The notes under the pieces are model-generated. The model did not search any database and was not told the DNA's origin. It saw nothing but the letters and a program-made list of their open reading frames with translations. From positions 1 to 53,665 of the forward strand of contig CANQMM010000004.1 in NCBI GenBank assembly GCA_947624955.1: DNA of 53,665 nt. Reading direction: 5' to 3'. Both the position numbers and the translations under genes were made by a program. Below are positions 1 through 8,510 of this stretch, one piece after another. Numbering within the stretch: the stretch's first letter is position 1; each line of letters begins with the position of its first letter. The DNA comes from an uncultured Bacilli bacterium (lineage in GTDB: Bacteria; Bacillota_I; Bacilli_A; RF39; UBA660).

Positions 1-8
1 TTATAATC

Positions 9-33
9 CCACTAGCTTAGCTAGTGGTTTTTT
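9..33 (+). terminator. Rho-independent terminator of an upstream + strand gene
   Basis: Perfect 8-bp stem CCACTAGC-TTA-GCTAGTGG followed by T6. Confidence 0.8.
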
Positions 34-71
34 GATGGCTTGCCCTTTGCAAGCCACACCCTTAAAGGTTA

Positions 72-98
72 ATAAAAAAAGATGATTTTACTCATCTT
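72..98 (-). terminator. Terminator of the 97..1473 gene
   Basis: Minus strand AAGATGA-loop-TCATCTT followed by TTTTTATT; overlaps the stop codon. Confidence 0.75.
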
Positions 99-1473
99 AA
101 ATGCTCAATTCATATGGTTTTTTTTCACTGCCAATATGATTGTCATCGTGAATTATTTTAACATCTGACTTTAGATAAACGACCGGCCGGACACCAATAA
201 TGGCATTAACATTGTTGGAATGTCCATAACCTGAAGAGTTCACAAGAAACGAAATGTCACGGTATCCGGAACGAGGTGTAAGTGTCCACTGCGCATAATT
301 TGCATTGTATAGCCAGTCGTTATTTTTACAGTTGCTAAAATTACCTTCACTCCAGCCATATAAATCTTTTGCTAAGCATGAATCTCTACCATATACTTCT
401 CCTCCTGTGGCATATCCATAGTCACTTGGATACATTAGTCCTACTTTCCCTATCCATTTCTTCGGATTATTTTCATATACTATTTCACTTCTTTCGACAG
501 TATAAAATTGTTCTGCTAATACTACTGATGAACTTGGCCCGCCTAAATTCCACATTGTTGTTTCTATCATATTTTTAGCAACGTCAGTCAAACCAATTTC
601 TTCATAGTCACCTGTATGCTGCCAGTAATCGCCCTCATTTAATAATTTTTGCAGTGATGCATTGCTCCAATTGTTGACATTACTTGAAGCCCACGGTAAT
701 TGAGATGTCAATCTATCTTTTCTAATTATCTTTATTCTCTTTTCATAATCGCCATTTTCACTTGGCTTAACATAGAATACCCCTATAATCCTCCATAGTT
801 CATCATTAAATGTTACGTAATTGTTCGGATCTTGACCTATATATCTAACGTTCTCATCTGGGTCGTCGTTGGCCATTGTTTTTGTATTTGTGGCAAGGAG
901 ATTTTCGATATATTCGGCTCCGGTTGGTTCGGCAGCAGTTGATACTACGGAAATAAGAGCTTGAAAGGTACTCCCTCCTACTTGGCCATTAGTTGCATCA
1001 TTATCTATCCACAATCTTAATGAATAAGTTTTTTCTGTTTCTGGTTCTAGTCCTCCAAAATCTAAAGAACGCGAACTACTTGTATTATCAAGTGCCGTAC
1101 TAACAGAGTTATATGCACTATACAACATTGGACGACGATTATTTAATTGTAATTTAATATATTGATCATCCATTGTACTTGTATTTAATTTTTCTAAATT
1201 TACGGAAAAGTGAGCATAGATATTACAGGTATTTTTAATCGTAAAAGTATATGCTTCTTGTTGCATTCCTTTTTCATCTGGTATAGGATAAGCATTATTA
1301 AAGTTAATTATATTATTATCATCTGTATAACTAATACTAAAGCAACCTGATTGAAAAAGATTAGTACCAGATTGAACTTCAGTTTGGTTCCATACAGCAT
1401 AAGAAAAACCAATACCTATCGATATTGATAAACATACGGCAAGTATTCCTAGTACTACTACTTTCTTATTCAT
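97..1473 (-). CDS. Secreted/surface protein with SipW-type (camelysin/TasA-like) N-terminus and a C-terminal domain like DUF6273-type gut surface proteins
   Basis: ORF; N-terminus MNKKVVVLGILAVCLSISIGIGFSYAVWNQTEVQSGTNLF; C-terminal WTLTPRSGY..GVRPVVYLK motif. Confidence 0.75.
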   Translation of the reverse strand: MNKKVVVLGILAVCLSISIGIGFSYAVWNQTEVQSGTNLFQSGCFSISYTDDNNIINFNNAYPIPDEKGMQQEAYTFTIKNTCNIYAHFSVNLEKLNTSTMDDQYIKLQLNNRRPMLYSAYNSVSTALDNTSSSRSLDFGGLEPETEKTYSLRLWIDNDATNGQVGGSTFQALISVVSTAAEPTGAEYIENLLATNTKTMANDDPDENVRYIGQDPNNYVTFNDELWRIIGVFYVKPSENGDYEKRIKIIRKDRLTSQLPWASSNVNNWSNASLQKLLNEGDYWQHTGDYEEIGLTDVAKNMIETTMWNLGGPSSSVVLAEQFYTVERSEIVYENNPKKWIGKVGLMYPSDYGYATGGEVYGRDSCLAKDLYGWSEGNFSNCKNNDWLYNANYAQWTLTPRSGYRDISFLVNSSGYGHSNNVNAIIGVRPVVYLKSDVKIIHDDNHIGSEKKPYELSI

Positions 1474-1474
1474 A

Positions 1475-1504
1475 CCTAGTCACCTATATCTTTCTATGAC
1501 TAGG
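1475..1504. repeat. 8-bp perfect inverted repeat CCTAGTCA/TGACTAGG (1475-1482 and 1497-1504) overlapping the -10 and the SD of the 97..1473 gene
   Basis: Read directly from the sequence. Confidence 0.7.
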
Positions 1505-1533
1505 ATACCCCCCCCCCCCCGCATATTTGTCAA
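1502..1533 (-). promoter_or_regulatory. Candidate phase-variable promoter: TTGACA (1528-1533), 20-nt spacer containing G13, TATCCT (1502-1507)
   Basis: Exact -35 consensus and 4/6 -10; C13 on + strand at 1508-1520. Confidence 0.6.
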
Positions 1534-1623
1534 ACTCGAAAGTATGTACGCTATCGCTAATGTAGACAATTGAATTTCTTATGTAGACAAAATTATAAAT
1601 TGATTTAAATTTGTAAAAAAATA

Positions 1624-1725
1624 ACCAATTTTGAAAATTGAAGCTTATTTTTATGGCAATTTGTTAAAAATCTAGGGGGTTTTAACGAAATTGACTTATT
1701 TTTTTGCTTCAATTTTGAAAATTGG
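1624..1725. repeat. ~102-nt extended imperfect palindrome
   Basis: Outer arms CCAATTTTGAAAATTGAAGC (1624-1643) and GCTTCAATTTTGAAAATTGG (1706-1725), 19/20 complementary; inner arms aatttgttaaaa/ttttaacgaaatt. Confidence 0.75.
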
Positions 1726-1729
1726 CTTT

Positions 1730-1757
1730 TTGACTTTTATTGGTTATTGAGTATGAT
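1730..1757 (+). promoter_or_regulatory. Sigma-A type promoter for the small hydrophobic peptide gene
   Basis: TTGACT (1730-1735), 16-nt spacer, TATGAT (1752-1757). Confidence 0.55.
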
Positions 1758-1821
1758 ACCTCTTCGGAAAGACGCATTGTGCTTGCCTTCATTCCTACGA
1801 GCTAGTTTGGAGGCGGTGTAG

Positions 1822-1908
1822 ATGAAAAAAGATTGTCAAATCTTATTTCACTATATTATTATTCTATTACTCCTAGTAATAATCATTTACTTGCTTAATC
1901 AGCAATAG
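1822..1908 (+). CDS. 28-aa hydrophobic single-TM peptide MKKDCQILFHYIIILLLLVIIIYLLNQQ, type I toxin-like
   Basis: ATG preceded by GGAGG (1809-1813) at 8 nt; TAG stop; absent from the >=60 aa ORF track. Confidence 0.6.
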   Translation: MKKDCQILFHYIIILLLLVIIIYLLNQQ

Positions 1909-1942
1909 AATTTGAATATTCAGGGGGTTTTGGAAATAACAA

Positions 1943-1972
1943 AGCACTAGCAAGCTCGTGCTAGCGCTAGAC
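1943..1972 (-). terminator. Possible terminator of gap
   Basis: Minus strand AGCAC..GTGCT hairpin followed by TTGTTATTT, downstream of the gap stop. Confidence 0.4.
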
Positions 1973-2042
1973 CAAACAGGTAAGCGCTAATGCGCTTTCC
2001 ATAATTTTATTATACTACTTTTTTAATAAATTACAAACTAGA

Positions 2043-3053
2043 TTATTTTATTTGACATAGCGTTTTGGCAGTACGCATCATTTGTGCTGTATAACCCATT
2101 TCGTTATCATACCAAGCGACAACTTTAACTAATTGTTTGCCATCACTTTCCAAAACAGAAGTGGAAAGTAAGTCGACTAAAGCACCGCATTTTTTCCCGA
2201 TGATATCACTAGATACTACCGGATCCATAGTAGCTTTAAGAGTTTCATTTTGATTGTTGATAAATAAATTATTTAACTCTTCGACAGAGGTATTTCTTTT
2301 TAACTCCAAAGTAACATCAATTACTGAACCGTCGCTTACAGGAACACGGAAAGCATTACCATCCATTTTACCTTGTAAAGAAGGAATAACTAAACCAATA
2401 GCACTAGCAGCGCCGGTAGAAGCAGGAACGATATTCATTGCACAAGCTCTACCCCGACGGGCTTTAATACCTTTTTTGTGAGGAACATCTAGAGTTGCTT
2501 GGTCATTGGTGTAAGCATGAACGGTAGTCATAAAACCTTTTTCGATACCAATATTTTTTTCAATGACATTTAATACCGGAGCAAGACAGTTGGTAGTACA
2601 AGAGGCAGCGGAAATAATGGTTTCACTACCGTCTAAGATATTATCATTAACATTATAAACAATAGTTTTAACATCGCCTTTAGCAGGAGCGGAAATAATA
2701 ACTTTTTTAGCGCCCGCAGTGATATGTTTCATAGCATCTTCATATTTGGTAAATAAACCAGTACATTCAAAGACTACATCGATATCTAAATCACGCCACG
2801 GTAAGTTGGCCGGATCTTTTTCACTAAATATTTTAATATGTTTTTTATTGTTAATAACTAAATCGTTATCCACAAAGGAGATAGCTTCTTCGTGAAAACT
2901 ACGATGATTAGTATCGTATTTAAGTAAATAAGCAAGAGTTTCTGCATCTGTTAAATCGTTAATTGCGACGACATCAAAATCAGTTCCGGTAATCATTTCT
3001 CTAAAAGCTAAACGGCCGATACGGCCGAAGCCATTAATTGCTACTTTAATCAT
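2043..3053 (-). CDS. gap: Glyceraldehyde-3-phosphate dehydrogenase
   Basis: MIKVAINGFGRIGRLAFR; catalytic SAASCTTNCLAP. Confidence 0.98.
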   Translation of the reverse strand: MIKVAINGFGRIGRLAFREMITGTDFDVVAINDLTDAETLAYLLKYDTNHRSFHEEAISFVDNDLVINNKKHIKIFSEKDPANLPWRDLDIDVVFECTGLFTKYEDAMKHITAGAKKVIISAPAKGDVKTIVYNVNDNILDGSETIISAASCTTNCLAPVLNVIEKNIGIEKGFMTTVHAYTNDQATLDVPHKKGIKARRGRACAMNIVPASTGAASAIGLVIPSLQGKMDGNAFRVPVSDGSVIDVTLELKRNTSVEELNNLFINNQNETLKATMDPVVSSDIIGKKCGALVDLLSTSVLESDGKQLVKVVAWYDNEMGYTAQMMRTAKTLCQIK

Positions 3054-3082
3054 TATATCAATCCTTTTCTATTTTTATTTTA

Positions 3083-4726
3083 CTATTCAAATATACTACC
3101 ACCAATGAATTCCCGCAAGATGGAATCGTCATTTACGTATTCAGATGGTATAGGGAAAAATCCTTTTAAAAAGTTAATAAGTCTTCTAGCTTCTTCATAA
3201 TATGGTGAACCACCATCAATAGAGTAAAGTAGGGGCTCGACATAGACTTTTAATACTCCTATTTCATAAGCAAGGGAGGTATTGATAATCGTATCTGATT
3301 GGTTAATGAAAGGGTAAATATATTTTTCTTCCCCGTGTCTTAAAGTCTCAAGATAAGCAATGGTGTCATCGACACTACGATTGCGGGTTCTTCGATCCCT
3401 AACGATTCTTCTTAAAACTCTTAAATCAGTTGAAGAAATATAATTATGACGGTCGACTTTTAAAGCGAGGAAGGGACTTAAATAAATTTTATATTTTAGT
3501 TCCTGGGGAATCGATGGAGTTAGTTCATCATTAAGACAGTGTAAACCTTCCATTAAAATGATACTGTTAGGTGGTAAAGTTACTTCTCTATCGAAGACTT
3601 TGGTACCGGTTGGAAAATCAAAACGGGGCATTTTAACGGTCTTGCCATTTATCAAATCATTAAGAGTAGTACTAAGTAATTGGGTATCAATGGCATCTAA
3701 ACTTTCAAAGTCATAGTTACCAAATTCGTCTTTAGGAGTTTCTTCTCGTTCTTTAAAATAATCATCAACACTAATCATAAATGGCTTATAACCTAAAGCT
3801 TTCAAGTTTAAAGCAATCTTTTTAGTTGTTGTAGTTTTACCGGAAGATGAAGGACCGGCGATTAAAACGTACTTAGCTTTACGATTAATTATTGCTTCGA
3901 CAACTTTTTGAATATTGATATTGAAAAACATTTCACTAGATTTAACAAGTTCTTTGATTTGATAATTACTAATCATATCATTAATATCGGATAAGTAGGT
4001 AGCTTGGTGTTGTTTTAGCCAATAACGCGAGTCTTTATAATTTTTAATGACTTTTTCATAATGAACATATGGTTCAATAGTGGAATGATTAGTACTTTCG
4101 GGAAGAAGGAGAACTAATTCGTTAGGATTTAAATATTTTAAATCAAAGTTTTGTAAGATTTGGGTAGTATAGGGCATTTCAACATAAAAATAGTTAATAG
4201 TTTTATGGAGTTTATAAAGAGTTACGATATCATTAGTGACATTATGAATATTTTGAGCTTTTTCTTCTTCACCTATTAGATGACAAAATTGAATAGCTTC
4301 TTGTTTAGCAACATTTAAACGTTTAATAGGAGCATTAGATTTAGCAATATTCAACATCGCATTTTTTAATTGAGAAACATCTTGCTCGGTGAATTCTTGG
4401 GGACCATTTATCGTAATATGAATTCCACGCATTATGGAATGATTGAAAGTTACTTTATAAGATTTACCAAATTCTTCATTTAGAGCAACTTGTAAAACGA
4501 ATTTAAGACCAGCTTGATAAATTTTATTACCAATTACAGAATTAGGATAAATTAATTCGACATAATCTTGATTAGCGACTTTAGTATCTAAGGGAACTAA
4601 TTCATTATTAACGCGAACGCCGATAAGATTAGGATATAACTGAGAAAGATAATCATAGTAAGATAAGCCAAGGGGAAGAGTTTTTTCACCTTCGCCTTTG
4701 ATATTAATAGTTATTTCTTGATTCAT
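3083..4726 (-). CDS. Nucleoside kinase, uridine kinase-like, with N-terminal TGS/ThrRS-like region
   Basis: P-loop AGPSSSGKTTTTKK; uridine kinase motifs MEGLHCLNDEL and RRIVRDRRTRNRS. Confidence 0.88.
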   Translation of the reverse strand: MNQEITINIKGEGEKTLPLGLSYYDYLSQLYPNLIGVRVNNELVPLDTKVANQDYVELIYPNSVIGNKIYQAGLKFVLQVALNEEFGKSYKVTFNHSIMRGIHITINGPQEFTEQDVSQLKNAMLNIAKSNAPIKRLNVAKQEAIQFCHLIGEEEKAQNIHNVTNDIVTLYKLHKTINYFYVEMPYTTQILQNFDLKYLNPNELVLLLPESTNHSTIEPYVHYEKVIKNYKDSRYWLKQHQATYLSDINDMISNYQIKELVKSSEMFFNINIQKVVEAIINRKAKYVLIAGPSSSGKTTTTKKIALNLKALGYKPFMISVDDYFKEREETPKDEFGNYDFESLDAIDTQLLSTTLNDLINGKTVKMPRFDFPTGTKVFDREVTLPPNSIILMEGLHCLNDELTPSIPQELKYKIYLSPFLALKVDRHNYISSTDLRVLRRIVRDRRTRNRSVDDTIAYLETLRHGEEKYIYPFINQSDTIINTSLAYEIGVLKVYVEPLLYSIDGGSPYYEEARRLINFLKGFFPIPSEYVNDDSILREFIGGSIFE

Positions 4727-4863
4727 GAAACCACCTTTTATTCTATATTATATTTTATCAAAGAAGATATGTTTCGTCTAGATGAGGATTTTTAGTTGAC
4801 ATTAAAAGATTTGTCGATAAAATTTGGGTATTAGATAGGAAACAACCGGTAATATATTAATAG

Positions 4864-5442
4864 GTGATACTTTTGAATATGATTCCAAATGTAATTGAAA
4901 AAAAATATAATGGGGAGTATGTTTATGATTTATACAGTAGATTATTAAAAGATCGTATTGTCTTTATTTGTGGGGAAATCAACGATATCAGTAGTAATCT
5001 CATAGTTAGTGAGTTATTGTATTTAGATAGTTTAAGTCACGACGAAATTTGTGTTTATATCAATAGTCCCGGTGGGAGTGTCAGTGCCGGAATGGCGATA
5101 TATGATACGATGAATTTGATTAAGAGTGATGTTAAGACGATTGTTGTAGGGATGGCCGCTTCGATGGGAGCTTTCTTACTAGCTAGTGGTGCTAAAGGAA
5201 AAAGGTGTGCTCTACCTAATAGTGAAATAATGATTCATCAACCACTAGGGGGAGTAAGTGGGCAAGCGACAGAAATTCAAATAGCAGCCGAAAGAATACT
5301 GAAACTAAAGAAAAAGCTAAATGGGATTTTAGCTAAACAAACAGGGAAAAGTTTAAGAAGAATTAGCCGCGATACAGAAAGAGACTACTACTTAAGTGCT
5401 AAAGAAGCTTTAGATTATGGTTTAATTGATGAAATCTTATGA
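4864..5442 (+). CDS. clpP: ATP-dependent Clp protease proteolytic subunit; true start probably TTG 4873 or ATG 4879
   Basis: [41 protein letters not shown]. Confidence 0.95.
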   Translation: MILLNMIPNVIEKKYNGEYVYDLYSRLLKDRIVFICGEINDISSNLIVSELLYLDSLSHDEICVYINSPGGSVSAGMAIYDTMNLIKSDVKTIVVGMAASMGAFLLASGAKGKRCALPNSEIMIHQPLGGVSGQATEIQIAAERILKLKKKLNGILAKQTGKSLRRISRDTERDYYLSAKEALDYGLIDEIL

Positions 5443-5465
5443 TATAATCTAAATGGTGAAGATAG

Positions 5466-6080
5466 ATGGAGTATTTAGATTATTACGATGAAAATGATAA
5501 CTTATTAGGTTATGAAACGAGAGAGGCAGTCCACGAAAAAGGGTTATGGCATCGGACCCTTCATTGTTGGCTATACGATGAACAGGGAAGAGTATTTTTT
5601 CAAATAAGAAAAGATAGCAACAATACTTTTTATACGACGGCTTCCGGTCACGTCTTACACGGGGAAAGTTTAACAGATGCCTTTAAAAGGGAAATTAAGG
5701 AAGAGATTGGTTTAGACTTAAAGATGAGCGAAGCCACACTAGTCGATGTCGTTACTTGGAAAGCCGAAAAGATAAAAAATGGCAGACCGTGGATTGACCA
5801 CGCAAAAGCCCACGTCTATGTCGATTTGTTTAACGGGAGTTACAAGGATTTTAAGTTTGATGGTAATGAGGTTGGAGGTCTAGCTTTAGTCGATGCCGAA
5901 GAAGCTTTAAATTTATTTACGACGATGAGTGGAGAGATTAAAGCAACATTAATTTTAGATAATGGAGAAATTAAAGAAGAAATGGTCAACCCAAGTAACT
6001 TTTTAAAGATGGAGCACGAAACGTTAATTGACAAATACGGTGATGTTTTAAGAAAAGTAATCGAACTAAAAAACAAGTAG
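5466..6080 (+). CDS. Nudix hydrolase, IPP isomerase-like family
   Basis: Nudix box GHVLHGESLTDAFKREIKEEIGL. Confidence 0.92.
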   Translation: MEYLDYYDENDNLLGYETREAVHEKGLWHRTLHCWLYDEQGRVFFQIRKDSNNTFYTTASGHVLHGESLTDAFKREIKEEIGLDLKMSEATLVDVVTWKAEKIKNGRPWIDHAKAHVYVDLFNGSYKDFKFDGNEVGGLALVDAEEALNLFTTMSGEIKATLILDNGEIKEEMVNPSNFLKMEHETLIDKYGDVLRKVIELKNK

Positions 6081-6560
6081 TTAAATATTACTTGTTTTTA
6101 AATTTCTACCTTCTTCGTAGAAAGCTTGTTCAAGAGTAATAGGTTTAGCAGGTTCACCATTAGTCACTATTTGTAGATAATTGTTAAATAGGGCGTTATC
6201 ACTGATAACTATATAACCTTTGGTGCGTAAATCAGGAAATTGGGTGTTTTGAAATTGGGAATAGGTTAGGTCGATAAGATAGAAACTAGCAATACCGTAT
6301 TTAGGAACTAAGCAAAAATGATGATCATAATTAAACCCTAATGAAGAGGTAGTAACTATATGGTTCGGTAGGTGATAATCTAATAATTTAAGCGATATTA
6401 GTGAACTATAAACCATACAGGTTCTTTCCGTAGTTAAGTTAGGATACTCTTGTTTGATAGCATTGATAGCTTGTTCTATTAACGCGGTTTGATCTTGTTT
6501 GCGTATATTAATCATATCTAATATATCCATACTATTCTTCCTTTTCTTTGTGCTGTTCAA
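6081..6560 (-). CDS. Hypothetical protein
   Basis: 159-aa ORF in an operon, overlapping whiA by 29 nt; an internal start (MDILDMINIR) is possible. Confidence 0.6.
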   Translation of the reverse strand: MNSTKKRKNSMDILDMINIRKQDQTALIEQAINAIKQEYPNLTTERTCMVYSSLISLKLLDYHLPNHIVTTSSLGFNYDHHFCLVPKYGIASFYLIDLTYSQFQNTQFPDLRTKGYIVISDNALFNNYLQIVTNGEPAKPITLEQAFYEEGRNLKTSNI

Positions 6561-7461
6561 CTAGTTTTTTCATTTTAATAAAGTAATGATTTATACCGGA
6601 CTTGCCAATTGGACGACCGGTTTCTTCGGTGATAATATCGGCAAGCTCTTGAAAGGATACTTCGGGATATTTAAGACGATATTCTAATACTTCTTGAATA
6701 CGTTCATCTAAGAGGGCCATTAAGTCGTGTTCTTTCAAGTAATTAATATCTTCAAGATGCTTTAAGCCCGTTTTGATAATCTTTTCTTGATTGGCAATTT
6801 CACAATTATTAAGACGATTAACCATGTTTTTATGGTCACGATAAATACGAATATCTTCGAAATAGAATAAGGAATTGATAGCGCCGAATAAGCGGAGTAA
6901 ATCGCTAATCATTTCCGCACTTTTGATATATATCATATAACGGTTAGAACGTTTGAGTATCTTAGCATTGATTTGGAAATTTTGGAGAAGCTGAAGAATA
7001 TATAAAGCTTCTTTTTTGGTACTGACAACAAACTCTAGATGATAACCACTATTTTTAGGATCACTTATGCTACCGGATGCGAGAAACAATCCTTTTAGGT
7101 AAGCCGTTTTTTCTTCGTCGGTCGATAAGAAATATTCTTCGGGAAGTGTTTTTTTATTATTTTCTAAAATGTTTAATCTTTCGAGAATGTTATCAATATT
7201 AGAAGTTAGTGTCAAGATATATACTTGGCGAGTTCGTAATTTTCTTTGCAAACGATAAGTAATTTGGGGAGAAATATTAAAAGCTTCTTTAATTAATTTA
7301 TATACCCGGCGGGCAACTTTAGCGTTTTCGATAGTTACCTCTATTTGATTTTTAGTTATATAGGCATCAAAACGAATAAAAGCCGATAACTCACAAATAG
7401 TTTCTAAAGGATTTAAAGTAGTGTTAGCAATTTCTTCTTTTATACTAGTAGCAAATGTCAT
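6532..7461 (-). CDS. whiA: DNA-binding protein WhiA
   Basis: N-terminal SFASxIKEEI-like motif, LAGLIDADG-like region FLASGSI, C-terminal HTH; adjacent to glmR. Confidence 0.93.
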   Translation of the reverse strand: MTFATSIKEEIANTTLNPLETICELSAFIRFDAYITKNQIEVTIENAKVARRVYKLIKEAFNISPQITYRLQRKLRTRQVYILTLTSNIDNILERLNILENNKKTLPEEYFLSTDEEKTAYLKGLFLASGSISDPKNSGYHLEFVVSTKKEALYILQLLQNFQINAKILKRSNRYMIYIKSAEMISDLLRLFGAINSLFYFEDIRIYRDHKNMVNRLNNCEIANQEKIIKTGLKHLEDINYLKEHDLMALLDERIQEVLEYRLKYPEVSFQELADIITEETGRPIGKSGINHYFIKMKKLVEQHKEKEE

Positions 7462-8411
7462 TTTTCATTCCTCATTAAATAGCTAAATATGAGATAAGCC
7501 GTCTTCAAAGAATCGTGACGAAGAATATTATCTTCGACTGTGTAGATTGGCTCAGCAATCATTTCGATTGGTAATTTTTGAAGATTTTCAGCATCATAAA
7601 TAACTTGATCTTTCTGCTCTTGAGTAGAATATTTTGCCGCCATCTCGGGATCAATCGGAGCATTATTCGCTATTGCTACAGTTAGTTGGCGTTTGCCTAG
7701 GTGTTTATTGATAAATTTTAGATGGTCGCTAACGGTAAAGTTATCGGTTTCTCCGGGTTGCGTTACTAAATTGCAAACGTGCATTATTGGAGCATCGCAT
7801 TTATCTAGAGCTTTTTTGATTTCCGGCAATATTAAATGGGGTAGAAGACTCGTAAATAATGAACCGGGACTTAAGATAATTAAATCAGCTTCTTCGATAG
7901 CTTTGAGAACTTTAGGATTTACTTTAACTTTTTTATTATAGCAAACCTCTTTTATGGTCGCTTTCGATTTAGTTACGGCGGCTTCCCCAAAGATTTTTTC
8001 ATTTTTGGTGGTAATACCAATTAAATCGACACAATCTTCGGTAATCGGTAGGATAGTTCCTTTAACGTTAAATAATTTGCACATTACCGGTACAGCATGG
8101 GTAAAATCGCCTTTAATATCGAGTAAGGCAGCGAGGATGAGATTTTTGATCGAGTGATTTTCCAAAGAAGTTTCACCTTCGAAACGATAATTTAATAATT
8201 TAATAACATCTTTATTCACATCGGCCATCGATAACATAACTTTACTAATATCACCAACTGCTGGAATGTTTAACTCACGGCGAAGAGCACCGGTACTTCT
8301 TCCATTATCGGCTGTTGAGACAATAGCAGTAACATCAACGGGGAATAATTTTAAACCTTTTAGTAATTGGGATTGGCCACTGCCACCACCAAAGATAACT
8401 ATTTTTTTCAT
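7458..8411 (-). CDS. glmR: Gluconeogenesis factor, YvcK/GlmR family
   Basis: MKKIVIFGGGSGQSQLLKGLK, TADNGRSTGALRRE, LSPGSLFTSLLPHLILPEI. Confidence 0.94.
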   Translation of the reverse strand: MKKIVIFGGGSGQSQLLKGLKLFPVDVTAIVSTADNGRSTGALRRELNIPAVGDISKVMLSMADVNKDVIKLLNYRFEGETSLENHSIKNLILAALLDIKGDFTHAVPVMCKLFNVKGTILPITEDCVDLIGITTKNEKIFGEAAVTKSKATIKEVCYNKKVKVNPKVLKAIEEADLIILSPGSLFTSLLPHLILPEIKKALDKCDAPIMHVCNLVTQPGETDNFTVSDHLKFINKHLGKRQLTVAIANNAPIDPEMAAKYSTQEQKDQVIYDAENLQKLPIEMIAEPIYTVEDNILRHDSLKTAYLIFSYLMRNEK

Positions 8412-8488
8412 AATAGAATCTCCTTCTTCTTTAATATATCATATTTCTTAAAGTTTTAAGAAGTGAAAGTAATTATTTGACACTAAAA

Positions 8489-8510
8489 AAGATAAGTTAA
8501 GCCTTATCTC
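8489..8510 (-). terminator. Terminator of the ftsEX-M23 operon
   Basis: Minus strand AGATAAG..CTTATCT followed by TTTTT. Confidence 0.7.

Noticed and set aside
369-578. Short + strand ORF opposite the surface protein gene
   Set aside because: Antisense shadow of a convincing CDS; low-complexity composition and no domain
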